A stretch of 64,000 nucleotides of DNA. Origin: JAVKEN01 sp040221415. Its GTDB lineage: Bacteria > Pseudomonadota > Alphaproteobacteria > Rickettsiales > JABSSG01. The notes beneath the pieces are model-generated. The model made no database searches and was not told where the DNA came from. It was given only the letters and a program-made list of their open reading frames with translations. Every line of letters begins with the position of its first letter. Position 1 is the first letter of the stretch. Below are positions 17,348 through 26,328 of this stretch, piece by piece. The DNA is taken from contig JAVKEN010000009.1 in the NCBI GenBank assembly GCA_040221415.1, positions 21,753 through 85,752 of the forward strand, read 5' to 3'. The translations under genes were made by a program, and so were the position numbers.

Positions 17348-18249
17348 AAGCTATGAATTTTCAAGTAAATCGATTGTATGCAGTCTTTTTTATTCAAATA
17401 TAAATTAGCAATCTTATATTCCATATCTTGAATATGATCAATCAATTTCCCTAACTCGTGACGATCAATATGATTGAAATAATTTAATATATTGCCCTCT
17501 TCGCTCATCACTTCTGCATGGGTGTTTAGCAGTATGTAGCAAATTCTTTTCAACAAAATAAATATCAAATTCCAGTTCTCATTAACATCAAGCTTTGTCA
17601 AAAGGATATTGAATTTAATAAAGTCTAAATTTTTTTCCTTAAGCGAGGCAAGCAAGCACTTATAAAACTCTTCAAATTTAATTTGAGCCATTACAGTTGC
17701 ATTGCCAATATTATAGGTAGCCATTAGCAAGTATTTCTTTGCCAGCTCTTCATTATATTTCACATACGGCATTAAAATTTCTTCTGATTGCTTTTTGCTC
17801 GGCGATTGGAATCTAAAATTAACACATCTTGATCTAATGGTTGGTAGAACCTGGCTACTTTTGTGATTAATTAGAATGAAAAAACAATTATGTTTTGGCT
17901 CTTCTAATGGTTTGAGCAGAATATTTGCCGAATTGACATTTAAATCATCAGCTGCATCAACCACAACAAATCGACTTTTTCCATCGAATTCAGTTTGAGT
18001 TAGAAAGCCATTCAACTCTCTTATTTGATCTATTGTTATTTTTCCTGATTTTGAATCAGGAGAAACCCATTTCAAATTATATATTTTGTTTGAACCTTGT
18101 TTCTTGAGAATATTCTCAATAATATTTTTAGCAGCCAGAGATTTCCCAATACCCTTTTCCCCGCTCAAAATGATACTGTGATGATTCTTTTTGCTTAACA
18201 GAAAATTTTCAATATTATGTATATTGTCGATATCACCAATGTAATTCAT
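17326..18249 (-). CDS. holB: DNA polymerase III delta' subunit
   Basis: This is a clamp-loader AAA+ subunit of 307 residues. A Walker A motif GEKGIGKSLAAK lies near residue 30, a Walker B-like VVVDAADDL follows, and the arginine-finger SRC motif is present as TIRSRCVNF. LLKPLEEP is typical of clamp loaders. The four-Cys zinc module seen in many DnaX/HolB proteins is not evident, which is common in HolB from reduced alphaproteobacteria. It leads the holB-metG-tatD operon; tmk, often upstream in related genomes, is not here because nth diverges instead. Confidence 0.92.
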   Translation of the reverse strand: MNYIGDIDNIHNIENFLLSKKNHHSIILSGEKGIGKSLAAKNIIENILKKQGSNKIYNLKWVSPDSKSGKITIDQIRELNGFLTQTEFDGKSRFVVVDAADDLNVNSANILLKPLEEPKHNCFFILINHKSSQVLPTIRSRCVNFRFQSPSKKQSEEILMPYVKYNEELAKKYLLMATYNIGNATVMAQIKFEEFYKCLLASLKEKNLDFIKFNILLTKLDVNENWNLIFILLKRICYILLNTHAEVMSEEGNILNYFNHIDRHELGKLIDHIQDMEYKIANLYLNKKDCIQSIYLKIHSLCQKTFI

Positions 18250-18288
18250 TAGATCTAAGATTGTTTAATCCATGAATATTAACATAAA

Positions 18289-18924
18289 ATGAAACCTGAG
18301 AAAGAAATTAATAGAATTTTTGAAATTTTATCTGCTGATAATCCTGAGCCAAAAACAGAACTGGAGTTCACAAACATCTATACTTTAGCAGTTGCTGTAA
18401 TTTTATCTGCTCAAGCTACAGACATTGGAGTGAACAAAGCTACAAAATTATTATTTAAAAAGATTCACACACCTGAACAAATGGTAGAACTTGGAGAAGA
18501 GAGGTTAAAAAAATATATTAAATCGATAGGGCTTTTTAACAGCAAAGCAAAAAACATCTTTCTTATGAGCAAGGCATTAATTGAAAATCACAGTTCAGAA
18601 ATTCCAAATGATTTTGACAAGCTAATTAGACTTCCTGGCATCGGCAGAAAAACTGCAAACGTGATTATGAATTGTGCATTCGGAGAAGAAACTATAGCTG
18701 TTGACACTCATGTGTTCAGAGTAAGCAAAAGAGTTGGTCTTGCTTCTGGAGCCACCCCAGATAAAGTAGAAAAAGAACTATCAAACATAGTTCCAAAGAA
18801 GTGGAAGCAACATGCTCATCACTGGCTCATACTACACGGTAGATACATTTGTAAAGCTAGAAGACCTGAGTGCAGAGAATGCAAGATTTCTGAATTTTGT
18901 GATTATTACAAAGAAATCATTTAG
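18289..18924 (+). CDS. nth: Endonuclease III (DNA glycosylase/AP lyase)
   Basis: This enzyme removes oxidised pyrimidines from DNA. The helix-hairpin-helix LPGIGRKTANVIM contains the catalytic Lys121; AVDTHVFRVSKRVGLA contains the catalytic Asp139. A complete 4Fe-4S loop ends the protein (Cys188, Cys195, Cys198, Cys204; C-x6-C-x2-C-x5-C). At 211 residues it has normal length. It diverges from holB and its last 8 bases overlap the large orphan gene on the other strand. Confidence 0.97.
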   Translation: MKPEKEINRIFEILSADNPEPKTELEFTNIYTLAVAVILSAQATDIGVNKATKLLFKKIHTPEQMVELGEERLKKYIKSIGLFNSKAKNIFLMSKALIENHSSEIPNDFDKLIRLPGIGRKTANVIMNCAFGEETIAVDTHVFRVSKRVGLASGATPDKVEKELSNIVPKKWKQHAHHWLILHGRYICKARRPECRECKISEFCDYYKEII

Positions 18925-20692
18925 TTCTTTCCTTTGCTTCGGTGCTATCAGGAGTAACACTTGGACTAACTGACTCACCTTCTACAACTTCTCTAGGTGA
19001 TGTGTCCCCACCAAAATATTTGTATAATTTTTTTCCAACTTCAGTCACTGTTGATCTCGGAATAAGGCTACTCCTTCCTTCCATTAACCTCACCTCAGGC
19101 CCTTCAGTTTTTCTAAGACGTATATTTTGTTCTAACACAGAAATAAAATCATCTATTTCTTTGGCTTTTTCCTTAGGGTCGAATCCTTGTTCCAAATATA
19201 ATGAATTTATTAAATTTGTTATATCTTTTGTAGTAACGTCCATCTCTTCTACTCTAACATGCCGTCCATGCACAGCTCGCATTTCCCTTTTTAAATCTCC
19301 TGCTATACCGTGTACAGCACTACCCCTCCCTCCAATTGAAAAACCTGTCATTTCATGTGCAACTTGTACAACATCATTGAATCTCATTATTAAAGATTCC
19401 GCCCCTAAAGTAACTGTATTTAGTCTGGCTTTTACTAATCTCGAAGCGTCAGTTTTTATTTTGTTAGAATGTTCTTCTTCACCATATATTTCATTAAGGA
19501 GAGACCCGAGATCATCAGACGTCACCTCCTCTCCCTTCGGATCTACTATTCCGCGTGATTTCATAACCAACTCTAACATAGTAGGAATGTCGTTGGTTTC
19601 ATGCAAACCTGTAACAGCATTGACTGCGCTCACAACATTCTCAAATCTACCTATTGTTTTCACCTCTTCACTTCCTGGCATTAGCTCTACACCCTCACCA
19701 ACTGACACAAAACTATGACTGCCTGTGTCAATTTCTAAAGAAGAAGCTATTCCTTTAGGAGAAAGGCCCATCTTACCCTCAAACAACTCATCTATATCTC
19801 TAATTTTCACCTCCTCTCGCCTACCATAAGGAACCTTAATAGTCATTCGCGAAGAACCCATTTCCTTCCACTCATCACCTAAAATAGCCCTATATGAGGC
19901 GGAGCACTCTATAGTTAGATTATTAGTTTTTTTGTCAAAATTAAGTACTAAATTTCTACGCCCCCCATCTTCTACACAGATCAAATCAGAATGCACAGAT
20001 GGTTGAATAGCAGACGATATCTCGCTGTTTATGTTCTCGTAATAATCTCGTGAGACCGCTAATACTATTGATCTTAACGCATCTCTGCTTAGACCCTCTT
20101 CCATTTTTAATTTATTAAGAAAATCCATTATATCTGGGTCTTCTTGTTCCATATATTCTGAAACGGTTTGTTTTGTTCCATTAATATTCATCTTCACAAA
20201 TCCTAAGTCAACTCTCTCAGCGTGATCTTTTACTTGTTTAAGAATTTGCTCTTTTACTTTGTTAAGTTCCGACTTAATAGCTATGTAGTCTCTCTTCTCT
20301 AAATTCTCAAAAACTGATGCAAGAGCCCCAAAGATAAACTCTCCTTTTTCTGCATCTTCATTTAGCATTATTTCAAATTCTTTAGAGTCTTTGGGTGGCA
20401 TAACAAAATCTAACTCACCTAACTTATGCATCTCAGATAACTTAAAACAAGAATAGGCTTTGTAGAGATTATCAAAATGTTTGTCTCTATTACGATTAAG
20501 TGATTCTATAACTATGAAAGATCTTTCTGACTCTGATATTCGTGAAACATTAGTGTATATATCTTCTAACACACGAAAGCCGCTACACATCATTGCCGCC
20601 CCAGAAATTGCTCCTATACCTCCTATGCCTGTCAAATCAACATCTGAGAATTGTCCAAGATCTAATTTAATTTTTGAATATTCCTTCACCAC
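18917..20692 (-). CDS. Large orphan protein with an internal duplicated module
   Basis: I do not recognise this 591-residue protein. It begins at GTG (two GTG codons in tandem, no clear ribosome site). Near the N-terminus is a Gly-rich hydrophobic stretch (TGIGGIGAISGAAMM, 21-35); a helical region runs to about 220 and mixed strands to about 340. A duplicated module follows: residues 350-403 and 438-499 both begin F-x-x-V-V, carry TG[LF], and end with a [DE]VTxxD[LI]xx[LI][LI]Nx[LI]Y pattern. The C-terminal 30 residues are Ser/Thr/Pro/Glu-rich. No signal peptide, catalytic motif or known domain is seen. It overlaps the nth 3' end by 8 bases. A lineage-specific, possibly secreted protein is a guess. 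Confidence 0.8.
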   Translation of the reverse strand: MVKEYSKIKLDLGQFSDVDLTGIGGIGAISGAAMMCSGFRVLEDIYTNVSRISESERSFIVIESLNRNRDKHFDNLYKAYSCFKLSEMHKLGELDFVMPPKDSKEFEIMLNEDAEKGEFIFGALASVFENLEKRDYIAIKSELNKVKEQILKQVKDHAERVDLGFVKMNINGTKQTVSEYMEQEDPDIMDFLNKLKMEEGLSRDALRSIVLAVSRDYYENINSEISSAIQPSVHSDLICVEDGGRRNLVLNFDKKTNNLTIECSASYRAILGDEWKEMGSSRMTIKVPYGRREEVKIRDIDELFEGKMGLSPKGIASSLEIDTGSHSFVSVGEGVELMPGSEEVKTIGRFENVVSAVNAVTGLHETNDIPTMLELVMKSRGIVDPKGEEVTSDDLGSLLNEIYGEEEHSNKIKTDASRLVKARLNTVTLGAESLIMRFNDVVQVAHEMTGFSIGGRGSAVHGIAGDLKREMRAVHGRHVRVEEMDVTTKDITNLINSLYLEQGFDPKEKAKEIDDFISVLEQNIRLRKTEGPEVRLMEGRSSLIPRSTVTEVGKKLYKYFGGDTSPREVVEGESVSPSVTPDSTEAKERTK

Positions 20693-20719
20693 TTTTTACT
20701 ACCCAATAAATACATCTGT

Positions 20720-22291
20720 TTAAATCATAAAAGAAACTGCCACAACTAACAATCCTATATAACGCGCTTTCTGAGTCCACAAGCAAAACCAAAACGCACC
20801 TAGAGTAAATATAAAAAGATTTAAATCATTGAAAATTGATAGCATCACTTTGGAATGACTCAAATTATTAACCCATGTCGTTATCTCTAATAATGTATCC
20901 AGACCTAAATTAATTGGTATTAGAGCAATATTAGAAAATCCGGTCAATAAAAGTAAGAAATAAATCACAACAAAAGGCATAATTATAAAACTTATAATTG
21001 GACCAACTACAAGATTAGCTAGAACTGCATAACTTGAAACAAATTGAAAGTGGTACAACACAAACATAGAAGTTGCTATGGTTGCAACAAAGGAAGAAAT
21101 TGTAGTGCCTAATAAATACAGAACGATTCTATTAATTCTCAACAAATAAAATTTGTTTTTAAAAATCTCAAAAACTGCAATCAGCGACAACGTCGCAATA
21201 AATGAGAGCTGAAAACCTGGCTGTAAAATAAATTCTGGATAAAAAAGCAACATTATAAATGCAGCTGCTGCTATCGCTCTTTTCAAATCAGGTTGAAGAT
21301 CAAAAATAATGGCCGTCATAAATAAAAGAATCATAAAAAAGGCTCGCACAGCAGACACTTGTATACCCGTTGCAAACAAGTAAAATAATGTGGCAACAAT
21401 TGCTACAAATGCAGCTAATTTTTTAGTGTTATATTTTTGCGATATATTGAGAAAGAAGCTAAGAGAATATCTTGTGGTAAAAAAAATTATCGCTGCAATC
21501 AAGGATAAATGCATTCCAGAAACTGCAAAGACATGTGATAATCCTGAAACTCTTATTTGTTCATTTTCTTGTTTAGGGATCATAGATTTTTCTCCAACTA
21601 TCAGAGCAGAAGCAAGGGATCCTGTTTTTACACCTAAAAACTGAATAATATTTTTACTAATATTTTTTCTAAAATTATTTAATGAATCGTATAAATCTTG
21701 TGTATTATCACCTTTCTTAAGTATTTTAATTTTAGTTCTAGTAAATGCCGTTCCACTAATCCCCTTATAGTAGTCATATCTACTAAAATCAAAATTACTG
21801 TTCTTCGCCTTCTTAGAAGGAATAATTGTGGCCTTAAAATTTATGTAATCACCGCTTTTAATTAAAGGATTGGGGTTAGTTGAAACTACTCGTAATTTGT
21901 TATAAACTCCTCTTTTTTTGCTCAACCTGTTACTTGTTGTTATCAAAATTGATTTACCGTCCGCTTTACAGCTTACCTCGCTAACCTTAGCTTTAACCCA
22001 AACTGCATACATAGGCCTAGATATGGTTTTTGTATTCACATACTCAGTTCTTAAAGAAGCCGCGCTTGTGCCCAAGACAAGGAACATAACAGGTAATAAA
22101 ACTGGAGATTTATAATATATGTATGCAAGTGCAATACCTGCAAATATCAGAAGAAAGGCGTAAGTATAATCAGTATTTAAAAACTTAAAGTAAAATAAAA
22201 TGCCTAAAATAAAGAAAACTATGTACCACAAAGGCCACTGGCTTTGCTCTTTAAACAGAAACTCTTTTATGTGATTAATAATAACATTCAC
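20720..22291 (-). CDS. comEC: ComEC/Rec2-family DNA-uptake channel (short form)
   Basis: This polytopic membrane protein forms the inner-membrane channel for single-stranded DNA in natural transformation. An N-terminal membrane and OB-like region precedes the Competence domain, recognised by IRVSGLSHVFAVSGMHLSLI and AVRAFFMILLFM. At 523 residues it stops after the channel domain and lacks the C-terminal metallo-beta-lactamase-like domain found in ComEC of about 700-800 residues. Short forms occur in related alphaproteobacteria. No other competence gene is in the window, so function in DNA uptake is inferred. Confidence 0.9.
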   Translation of the reverse strand: MNVIINHIKEFLFKEQSQWPLWYIVFFILGILFYFKFLNTDYTYAFLLIFAGIALAYIYYKSPVLLPVMFLVLGTSAASLRTEYVNTKTISRPMYAVWVKAKVSEVSCKADGKSILITTSNRLSKKRGVYNKLRVVSTNPNPLIKSGDYINFKATIIPSKKAKNSNFDFSRYDYYKGISGTAFTRTKIKILKKGDNTQDLYDSLNNFRKNISKNIIQFLGVKTGSLASALIVGEKSMIPKQENEQIRVSGLSHVFAVSGMHLSLIAAIIFFTTRYSLSFFLNISQKYNTKKLAAFVAIVATLFYLFATGIQVSAVRAFFMILLFMTAIIFDLQPDLKRAIAAAAFIMLLFYPEFILQPGFQLSFIATLSLIAVFEIFKNKFYLLRINRIVLYLLGTTISSFVATIATSMFVLYHFQFVSSYAVLANLVVGPIISFIIMPFVVIYFLLLLTGFSNIALIPINLGLDTLLEITTWVNNLSHSKVMLSIFNDLNLFIFTLGAFWFCLWTQKARYIGLLVVAVSFMI

Positions 22292-22328
22292 TTTAATAAA
22301 ATGCCTTCTTCCTCATCAAGAGGTAAGT

Positions 22329-22994
22329 TTATGAATGCTGAGAAATTTTTTCTTCGTAAAATTGCTCGCCAATTGCGATTTCATCCCTTCCATTTTTTTT
22401 ACGCCAGTTGTTGCTGTCCCTTAGTGAAAAAATACATCCACAATATTCTTGCTTATAAAAACTCTCTCTTTTTGCAATCTCATACATCCTTTGAGAACCA
22501 CCTTCTTTCCTCCAGTTATAGTCCCAGTATATGACATTGTCATATCTATTCGCTGCCCTATAACCTGAATTGTTAATTTGTTGCATATTCTTCCATCGAG
22601 AAATACCGAGAGTGGTCGCATAGGTATCAAACCCGTTTTCATGGGCATATAAAGCTGACCGCTCAAACCTCATGTCAAAGCACTCAGTACACCGAACACC
22701 TCTTTCTGGTTCATACTCCATTCCTTTGACTCTATGAAACCAATTTTGCACATCATAATCTGCATCGATAAATTCAATTCCTAACTTCTCTGCAAAACGA
22801 ATGTTTTCTTGCTTACGAATTTCGTATTCCTTCTTCGGATGAATATTAGGGTTATAAAAGAACAAAGAGAAATTGATGTTGTTAGCCAACATCTGCTCCA
22901 TCAACTCCCCAGCACAAGGAGCACAACAGGTATGCAACAAAACCTTTTTGGAACCCTCAGGAAGAGGTAAGTCGACCAGCTTCTCTATTTTCAT
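22329..22994 (-). CDS. queH: Epoxyqueuosine reductase QueH
   Basis: QueH carries out the last step of queuosine synthesis, reducing epoxyqueuosine in tRNA. The 221-residue protein (former DUF208) shows the N-terminal LLHTCCAPCAGELM, conserved FYNPNIHPKKEYEIRKQE, GVRCTECFDMRFE and the C-terminal EYCGCIFSL; these Cys pairs serve the iron-sulfur and metal centres of the family. It is not the unrelated QueG type. queD for an early step of the same pathway is 11 kb away, so queuosine synthesis is at least partly retained. Confidence 0.94.
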   Translation of the reverse strand: MKIEKLVDLPLPEGSKKVLLHTCCAPCAGELMEQMLANNINFSLFFYNPNIHPKKEYEIRKQENIRFAEKLGIEFIDADYDVQNWFHRVKGMEYEPERGVRCTECFDMRFERSALYAHENGFDTYATTLGISRWKNMQQINNSGYRAANRYDNVIYWDYNWRKEGGSQRMYEIAKRESFYKQEYCGCIFSLRDSNNWRKKNGRDEIAIGEQFYEEKISQHS

Positions 22995-23001
22995 TTAAAA
23001 A

Positions 23002-24255
23002 CTAATTTAATTTCTTTCTGTATGTTTCTTTGTAATACTTCAATGTAATCAATGTCAATATACAGAAGAAGATGATGTACATAGCTACAGAATCATATCT
23101 ACCAGAATTTTTGATCAACCAAGTAGCCACTAAAGGAGCAGTTCCACCAAATGCTGCAGCACTAAAGTTGTAAGATACAGCGACACCTGTAAACCTTACT
23201 CTGGTTGGAAAAAGCTCGACCAAAGCAGCAGGTACTGGACCCATGTAAATACCCACAAACAGAGCAAATAATATCTGAGATACCATCACCCATTCTAAAG
23301 TGCCTTTTGTTAGCAACCAAAAAATAGGATATATGAAAACTATAAATCCATAGGTAGAATACTTTAACACAGGCTTTCTTCCATAGACATCTGAGAACCA
23401 TGCGGAAATTGGCATCACTATCATAGCTACAGTCAAGGACACCAGATGCACATATAAAGATGTGTCATAACTATATTTCAAATTTCCGACCATGAATGAT
23501 TTAACAAACATGGTAAAAGTGTAAAAAGGAACCGTCACAGTTAAGTACATACCAATAGCCAAAACAAGCTCTGGCAAATAACTAGAAATAATTTCCCTGA
23601 CAGGTTTTGAAGATAATTCGTTACGTTTCTTAGCTTCCAAATAAACAGGGCTTTCATGCAAACTTGTTCTAACATAAATACCAATTAAACCTATAACAAT
23701 TCCGATTAAGAATGGGACCCTCCATCCCCATGATTCGAAATCAGCTACATCCATAGTGCGAGAAACTAAAGTAGCCACTAAAGATCCTAGTAACATACCA
23801 GCACATAAGCTGACCATACTCGCACTTCCTATTAATCCACGTTTTTTCATCGGAGAATATTCAACCAAGAATGCAATACAACCACTAAATTCACCGCCAA
23901 TTGATGCGCCTTGTATCAACCTAATAACACATAATAGAATTGGCGCCCAAATTCCAATTTGCTCATAAGTCGGAAGAAGGCCTATACAAGCTGTAGGCAA
24001 AGCCATCATAAGTATAGAGATAGACAAAGAGATTCTTCTGCCAAATTTATCTCCTATATAACCAAAGATAACCGCACCCACTGGACGCATTACAAATCCA
24101 GCAGCAAAAATAGTGTAGGTAGCAATCATACCTGCATATGGATCTGCTTGCGGGAAAAATAACTTTGTGATGATATGAACGAAATGGCCATATAAAGCAA
24201 AATCGTACCACTCCAAGGCGTTACCTATCATTCCTGAAATAACTACTTTATACAT
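23002..24255 (-). CDS. MFS transporter, metabolite:H+ symporter (ProP-like)
   Basis: This 12-TM major facilitator of about 417 residues has GNALEWYDFALYGHF at the N-terminus, FVMRPVGAVIFGYIGDKFGRR for the family's loop 2-3 signature, and RLIQGASIGGEF in TM4. These place it in the metabolite:H+ symporter group with ProP (proline/betaine) and related carriers, which is expanded in Rickettsiales. The substrate is not predictable. The ATG at 24255 is preferred to an in-frame GTG at 24261, because GAGAG lies at proper spacing. It ends 7 bases before queH. Confidence 0.9.
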   Translation of the reverse strand: MYKVVISGMIGNALEWYDFALYGHFVHIITKLFFPQADPYAGMIATYTIFAAGFVMRPVGAVIFGYIGDKFGRRISLSISILMMALPTACIGLLPTYEQIGIWAPILLCVIRLIQGASIGGEFSGCIAFLVEYSPMKKRGLIGSASMVSLCAGMLLGSLVATLVSRTMDVADFESWGWRVPFLIGIVIGLIGIYVRTSLHESPVYLEAKKRNELSSKPVREIISSYLPELVLAIGMYLTVTVPFYTFTMFVKSFMVGNLKYSYDTSLYVHLVSLTVAMIVMPISAWFSDVYGRKPVLKYSTYGFIVFIYPIFWLLTKGTLEWVMVSQILFALFVGIYMGPVPAALVELFPTRVRFTGVAVSYNFSAAAFGGTAPLVATWLIKNSGRYDSVAMYIIFFCILTLITLKYYKETYRKKLN

Positions 24256-24318
24256 AATCACTCTCTTTCAAAAAGACTTATGCTATTTCCTTAAAAAATA
24301 AAATGCAATATCTTAATT

Positions 24319-25176
24319 TCAAAATTTTGGCTGCTCTATATAATATGTTGGCTCAAAGCCATACTCTTTAAACAGAGACTCCATCTTGTTTTCATCTGTA
24401 AAGTCAATTTCTTTATGGTAGCCCTTACCCACTAGCAGCGAAGATATAGCAAAATTATTTGCTCCTCTAATATCCGTATTCATAGAATCACCAATCATAA
24501 TAATTCTATCTTTTGGGGCTGATTCATATCTTCTATTTAGCCCTATCACATGCTGATAAATTGACTTCTCAGGCTTACCAAAATACTTCACTTTTCCTCC
24601 CAACTCCTCATACAGCTTTGCAAAAAAACCTGGGGTATATCTTATAGTGTTTCCATGAGGAGCATAGATGTCAGGATTTATACATAAATATTCTTTGCCA
24701 TATTTGACTAATTCTTCAACTAACTTGCTATAATCTTCTATCTCTTTTTTATCATCACTAAAAGGAGAGGCAATTATGTAGTCAGCACTTGCAGGATCTG
24801 CTGTGATTTCGAGGCCCATTTCAACTAGAGATTCTCTATTTCTTTCCCCACCAAAATAAAAGTACTTTTTATTTTTATAGTCTGCGCTCCCTCTGACAAC
24901 AGAATAAAAATAATCTCCCGAAGTTAATAGAACTTCATCTTCTTTAATTTTAAAATTATTACTATTTAGAAAATTTTTTGCTTTGCTAGAGAAGTTAGGA
25001 GAATTGGATAATAAAATAACATCCTTTTTTAAGGTACGCAAATATTCTATGAATTCAACAGTTCCCTCATGTAAAGACACACCGTCGTGAACCACGCCAC
25101 AAAGATCAAAAATAAATATATCAAAAAGATTAGAGAGGTCTTTATATCCACTAATTTTCTTTGAGTTTAAACTCAT
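24319..25176 (-). CDS. HAD-superfamily class IIA hydrolase (TIGR01459-like)
   Basis: Residues 15-25 (FIFDLCGVVHDG) carry a HAD motif I in which the second Asp is replaced by Cys-Gly-Val in the DxCGV style of this alphaproteobacterial subfamily. LLSNSPN gives motif II and IMIGDSMNTDIRGANNF gives motif IV. The cap lies between motifs II and III as in NagD-like phosphatases. The length is 285 residues. The gene starts 6 bases after rplS and is part of the trmD-rplS unit. The substrate is unknown; a sugar or nucleotide phosphate is likely. Confidence 0.88.
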   Translation of the reverse strand: MSLNSKKISGYKDLSNLFDIFIFDLCGVVHDGVSLHEGTVEFIEYLRTLKKDVILLSNSPNFSSKAKNFLNSNNFKIKEDEVLLTSGDYFYSVVRGSADYKNKKYFYFGGERNRESLVEMGLEITADPASADYIIASPFSDDKKEIEDYSKLVEELVKYGKEYLCINPDIYAPHGNTIRYTPGFFAKLYEELGGKVKYFGKPEKSIYQHVIGLNRRYESAPKDRIIMIGDSMNTDIRGANNFAISSLLVGKGYHKEIDFTDENKMESLFKEYGFEPTYYIEQPKF

Positions 25177-25182
25177 TGAAAA

Positions 25183-25542
25183 CTAGCTCTTTTTCTCGCG
25201 AATACGAGCTGCTTTTCCTCTTAAATTGCGCATATAGTACAGCTTAGCTCTTCTTATAACGCCACATTTCACAACTTCAATTGAATCTATTTTTGGAGAA
25301 TATAATTGGAAAGTTCTTTCTACTCCCTCACCATTACTGATTTTACGCACTGTGAATGTTGAATTTAATGCCCTAGATCTTCTTCTAATGCATAATCCTT
25401 CATATGCCTGAACTCTTTCTGTAGCCCCTTCAATAATCTTCACATTAACTCTGACTGTGTCACCAGCCTTAAAGTCAGGGATATTTTTGCCTTCTTTTAA
25501 CTTTTCTGTTTGAGTATGCTCAAATTTTTGTAACAAATTCAT
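25183..25542 (-). CDS. rplS: 50S ribosomal protein L19
   Basis: This 119-residue protein sits at the 30S-50S interface. FKAGDTVRVNVKIIEG, RVQAYEGLCIRRRSRALNSTFTVRKIS and the basic C-terminal RRAKLYYMRNLRGKAARI are diagnostic. GAGG lies 5 bases before the ATG. It follows trmD by 72 bases, the usual gene order, although rimM and rpsP are not adjacent. Confidence 0.98.
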   Translation of the reverse strand: MNLLQKFEHTQTEKLKEGKNIPDFKAGDTVRVNVKIIEGATERVQAYEGLCIRRRSRALNSTFTVRKISNGEGVERTFQLYSPKIDSIEVVKCGVIRRAKLYYMRNLRGKAARIREKKS

Positions 25543-25614
25543 CTAAACCTCGGGATTCTCTCAAATATAGTCCGACAGAATATAAGGGAAATTAAGAATA
25601 AATACAACAACAAA

Positions 25615-26328
25615 TCAATTTTTTTTATCTATGTACTTATTCCACAGGTCGGGTCGGCACTTTCTAGTGATTTTTTCTGATTCTTCTAAGCGCCATTTGG
25701 CAATTTTATTATGATCACCTGAAAGCAAAATATCAGGAATACGATAATCATTCCAAATATTAGGTTTTGTATATTGGGGATATTCCAAAAGATCCTGATA
25801 CTGCCCCTTATTAAAACTTTCCTCAAGATGAGGGTTCTTGCCAGACAACACTCCCGGAACCAATCTAATACATGAATCAATTATGGCTTGTGCCGCCACT
25901 TCTCCCCCAGACAATATATAATCGCCAATACTAATCTCTTCTAGCTCATGATGATCTATTATTCTTTGATCTACTCCTTCATAACGACCGCAAACAAACA
26001 TAACGTTCTTATAACTAACTATTTCATGTGCAATTTCTTGATTAAATACTCTGCCGCGGGGTGAAAGAAGGTATTTTCTCCTTATCCCATCTTCATTTGA
26101 AATAACGGCCTCAGAGAGAACATCTGGCTTAATAATCATCCCATGTCCACCACCAGCAGGCTTATCGTCAGTCGTTTGGTGCTTATCTTTAGCGTAATCT
26201 CTTATGTTTATAACTTCAAAATCCCAAAGTTTGTTCTTAGATCGATTAGGGATGGATACTCCTAATGCTCCTGGGAACGCTTCAGGAAATAATGTTAGAA
26301 CTCGTGCAAAAAAACTTAATTCACGCAC
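25615..26328 (-). CDS. trmD: tRNA (guanine-N1)-methyltransferase TrmD
   Basis: TrmD methylates G37 of tRNAs reading CNN codons and prevents +1 frameshifting. The 237-residue SPOUT enzyme shows RVLTLFPEAFPGALGVSI, GGGHGMIIKPDVL, FVCGRYEGVDQRI and the knot sequence ISIGDYILSGGEVAAQAI. The start is GTG and overlaps the end of the exported ankyrin gene by 8 bases, implying coupled translation. It precedes rplS. All catalytic regions are intact. Confidence 0.97.
   Translation of the reverse strand: MRELSFFARVLTLFPEAFPGALGVSIPNRSKNKLWDFEVINIRDYAKDKHQTTDDKPAGGGHGMIIKPDVLSEAVISNEDGIRRKYLLSPRGRVFNQEIAHEIVSYKNVMFVCGRYEGVDQRIIDHHELEEISIGDYILSGGEVAAQAIIDSCIRLVPGVLSGKNPHLEESFNKGQYQDLLEYPQYTKPNIWNDYRIPDILLSGDHNKIAKWRLEESEKITRKCRPDLWNKYIDKKN

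Noticed and set aside
18942..19718. Long plus-strand open frame of 258 codons opposite the orphan protein gene
   Set aside because: It is fully inside the minus-strand gene, has Ser/Thr/Pro-rich shadow composition, and no start context; the minus-strand frame shows an internal duplicated module.
1..26328. Intact rpsP-rimM-trmD-rplS operon
   Set aside because: trmD and rplS are adjacent, but no rimM is seen, and the possible rpsP fragment is 25 kb away and unproven.
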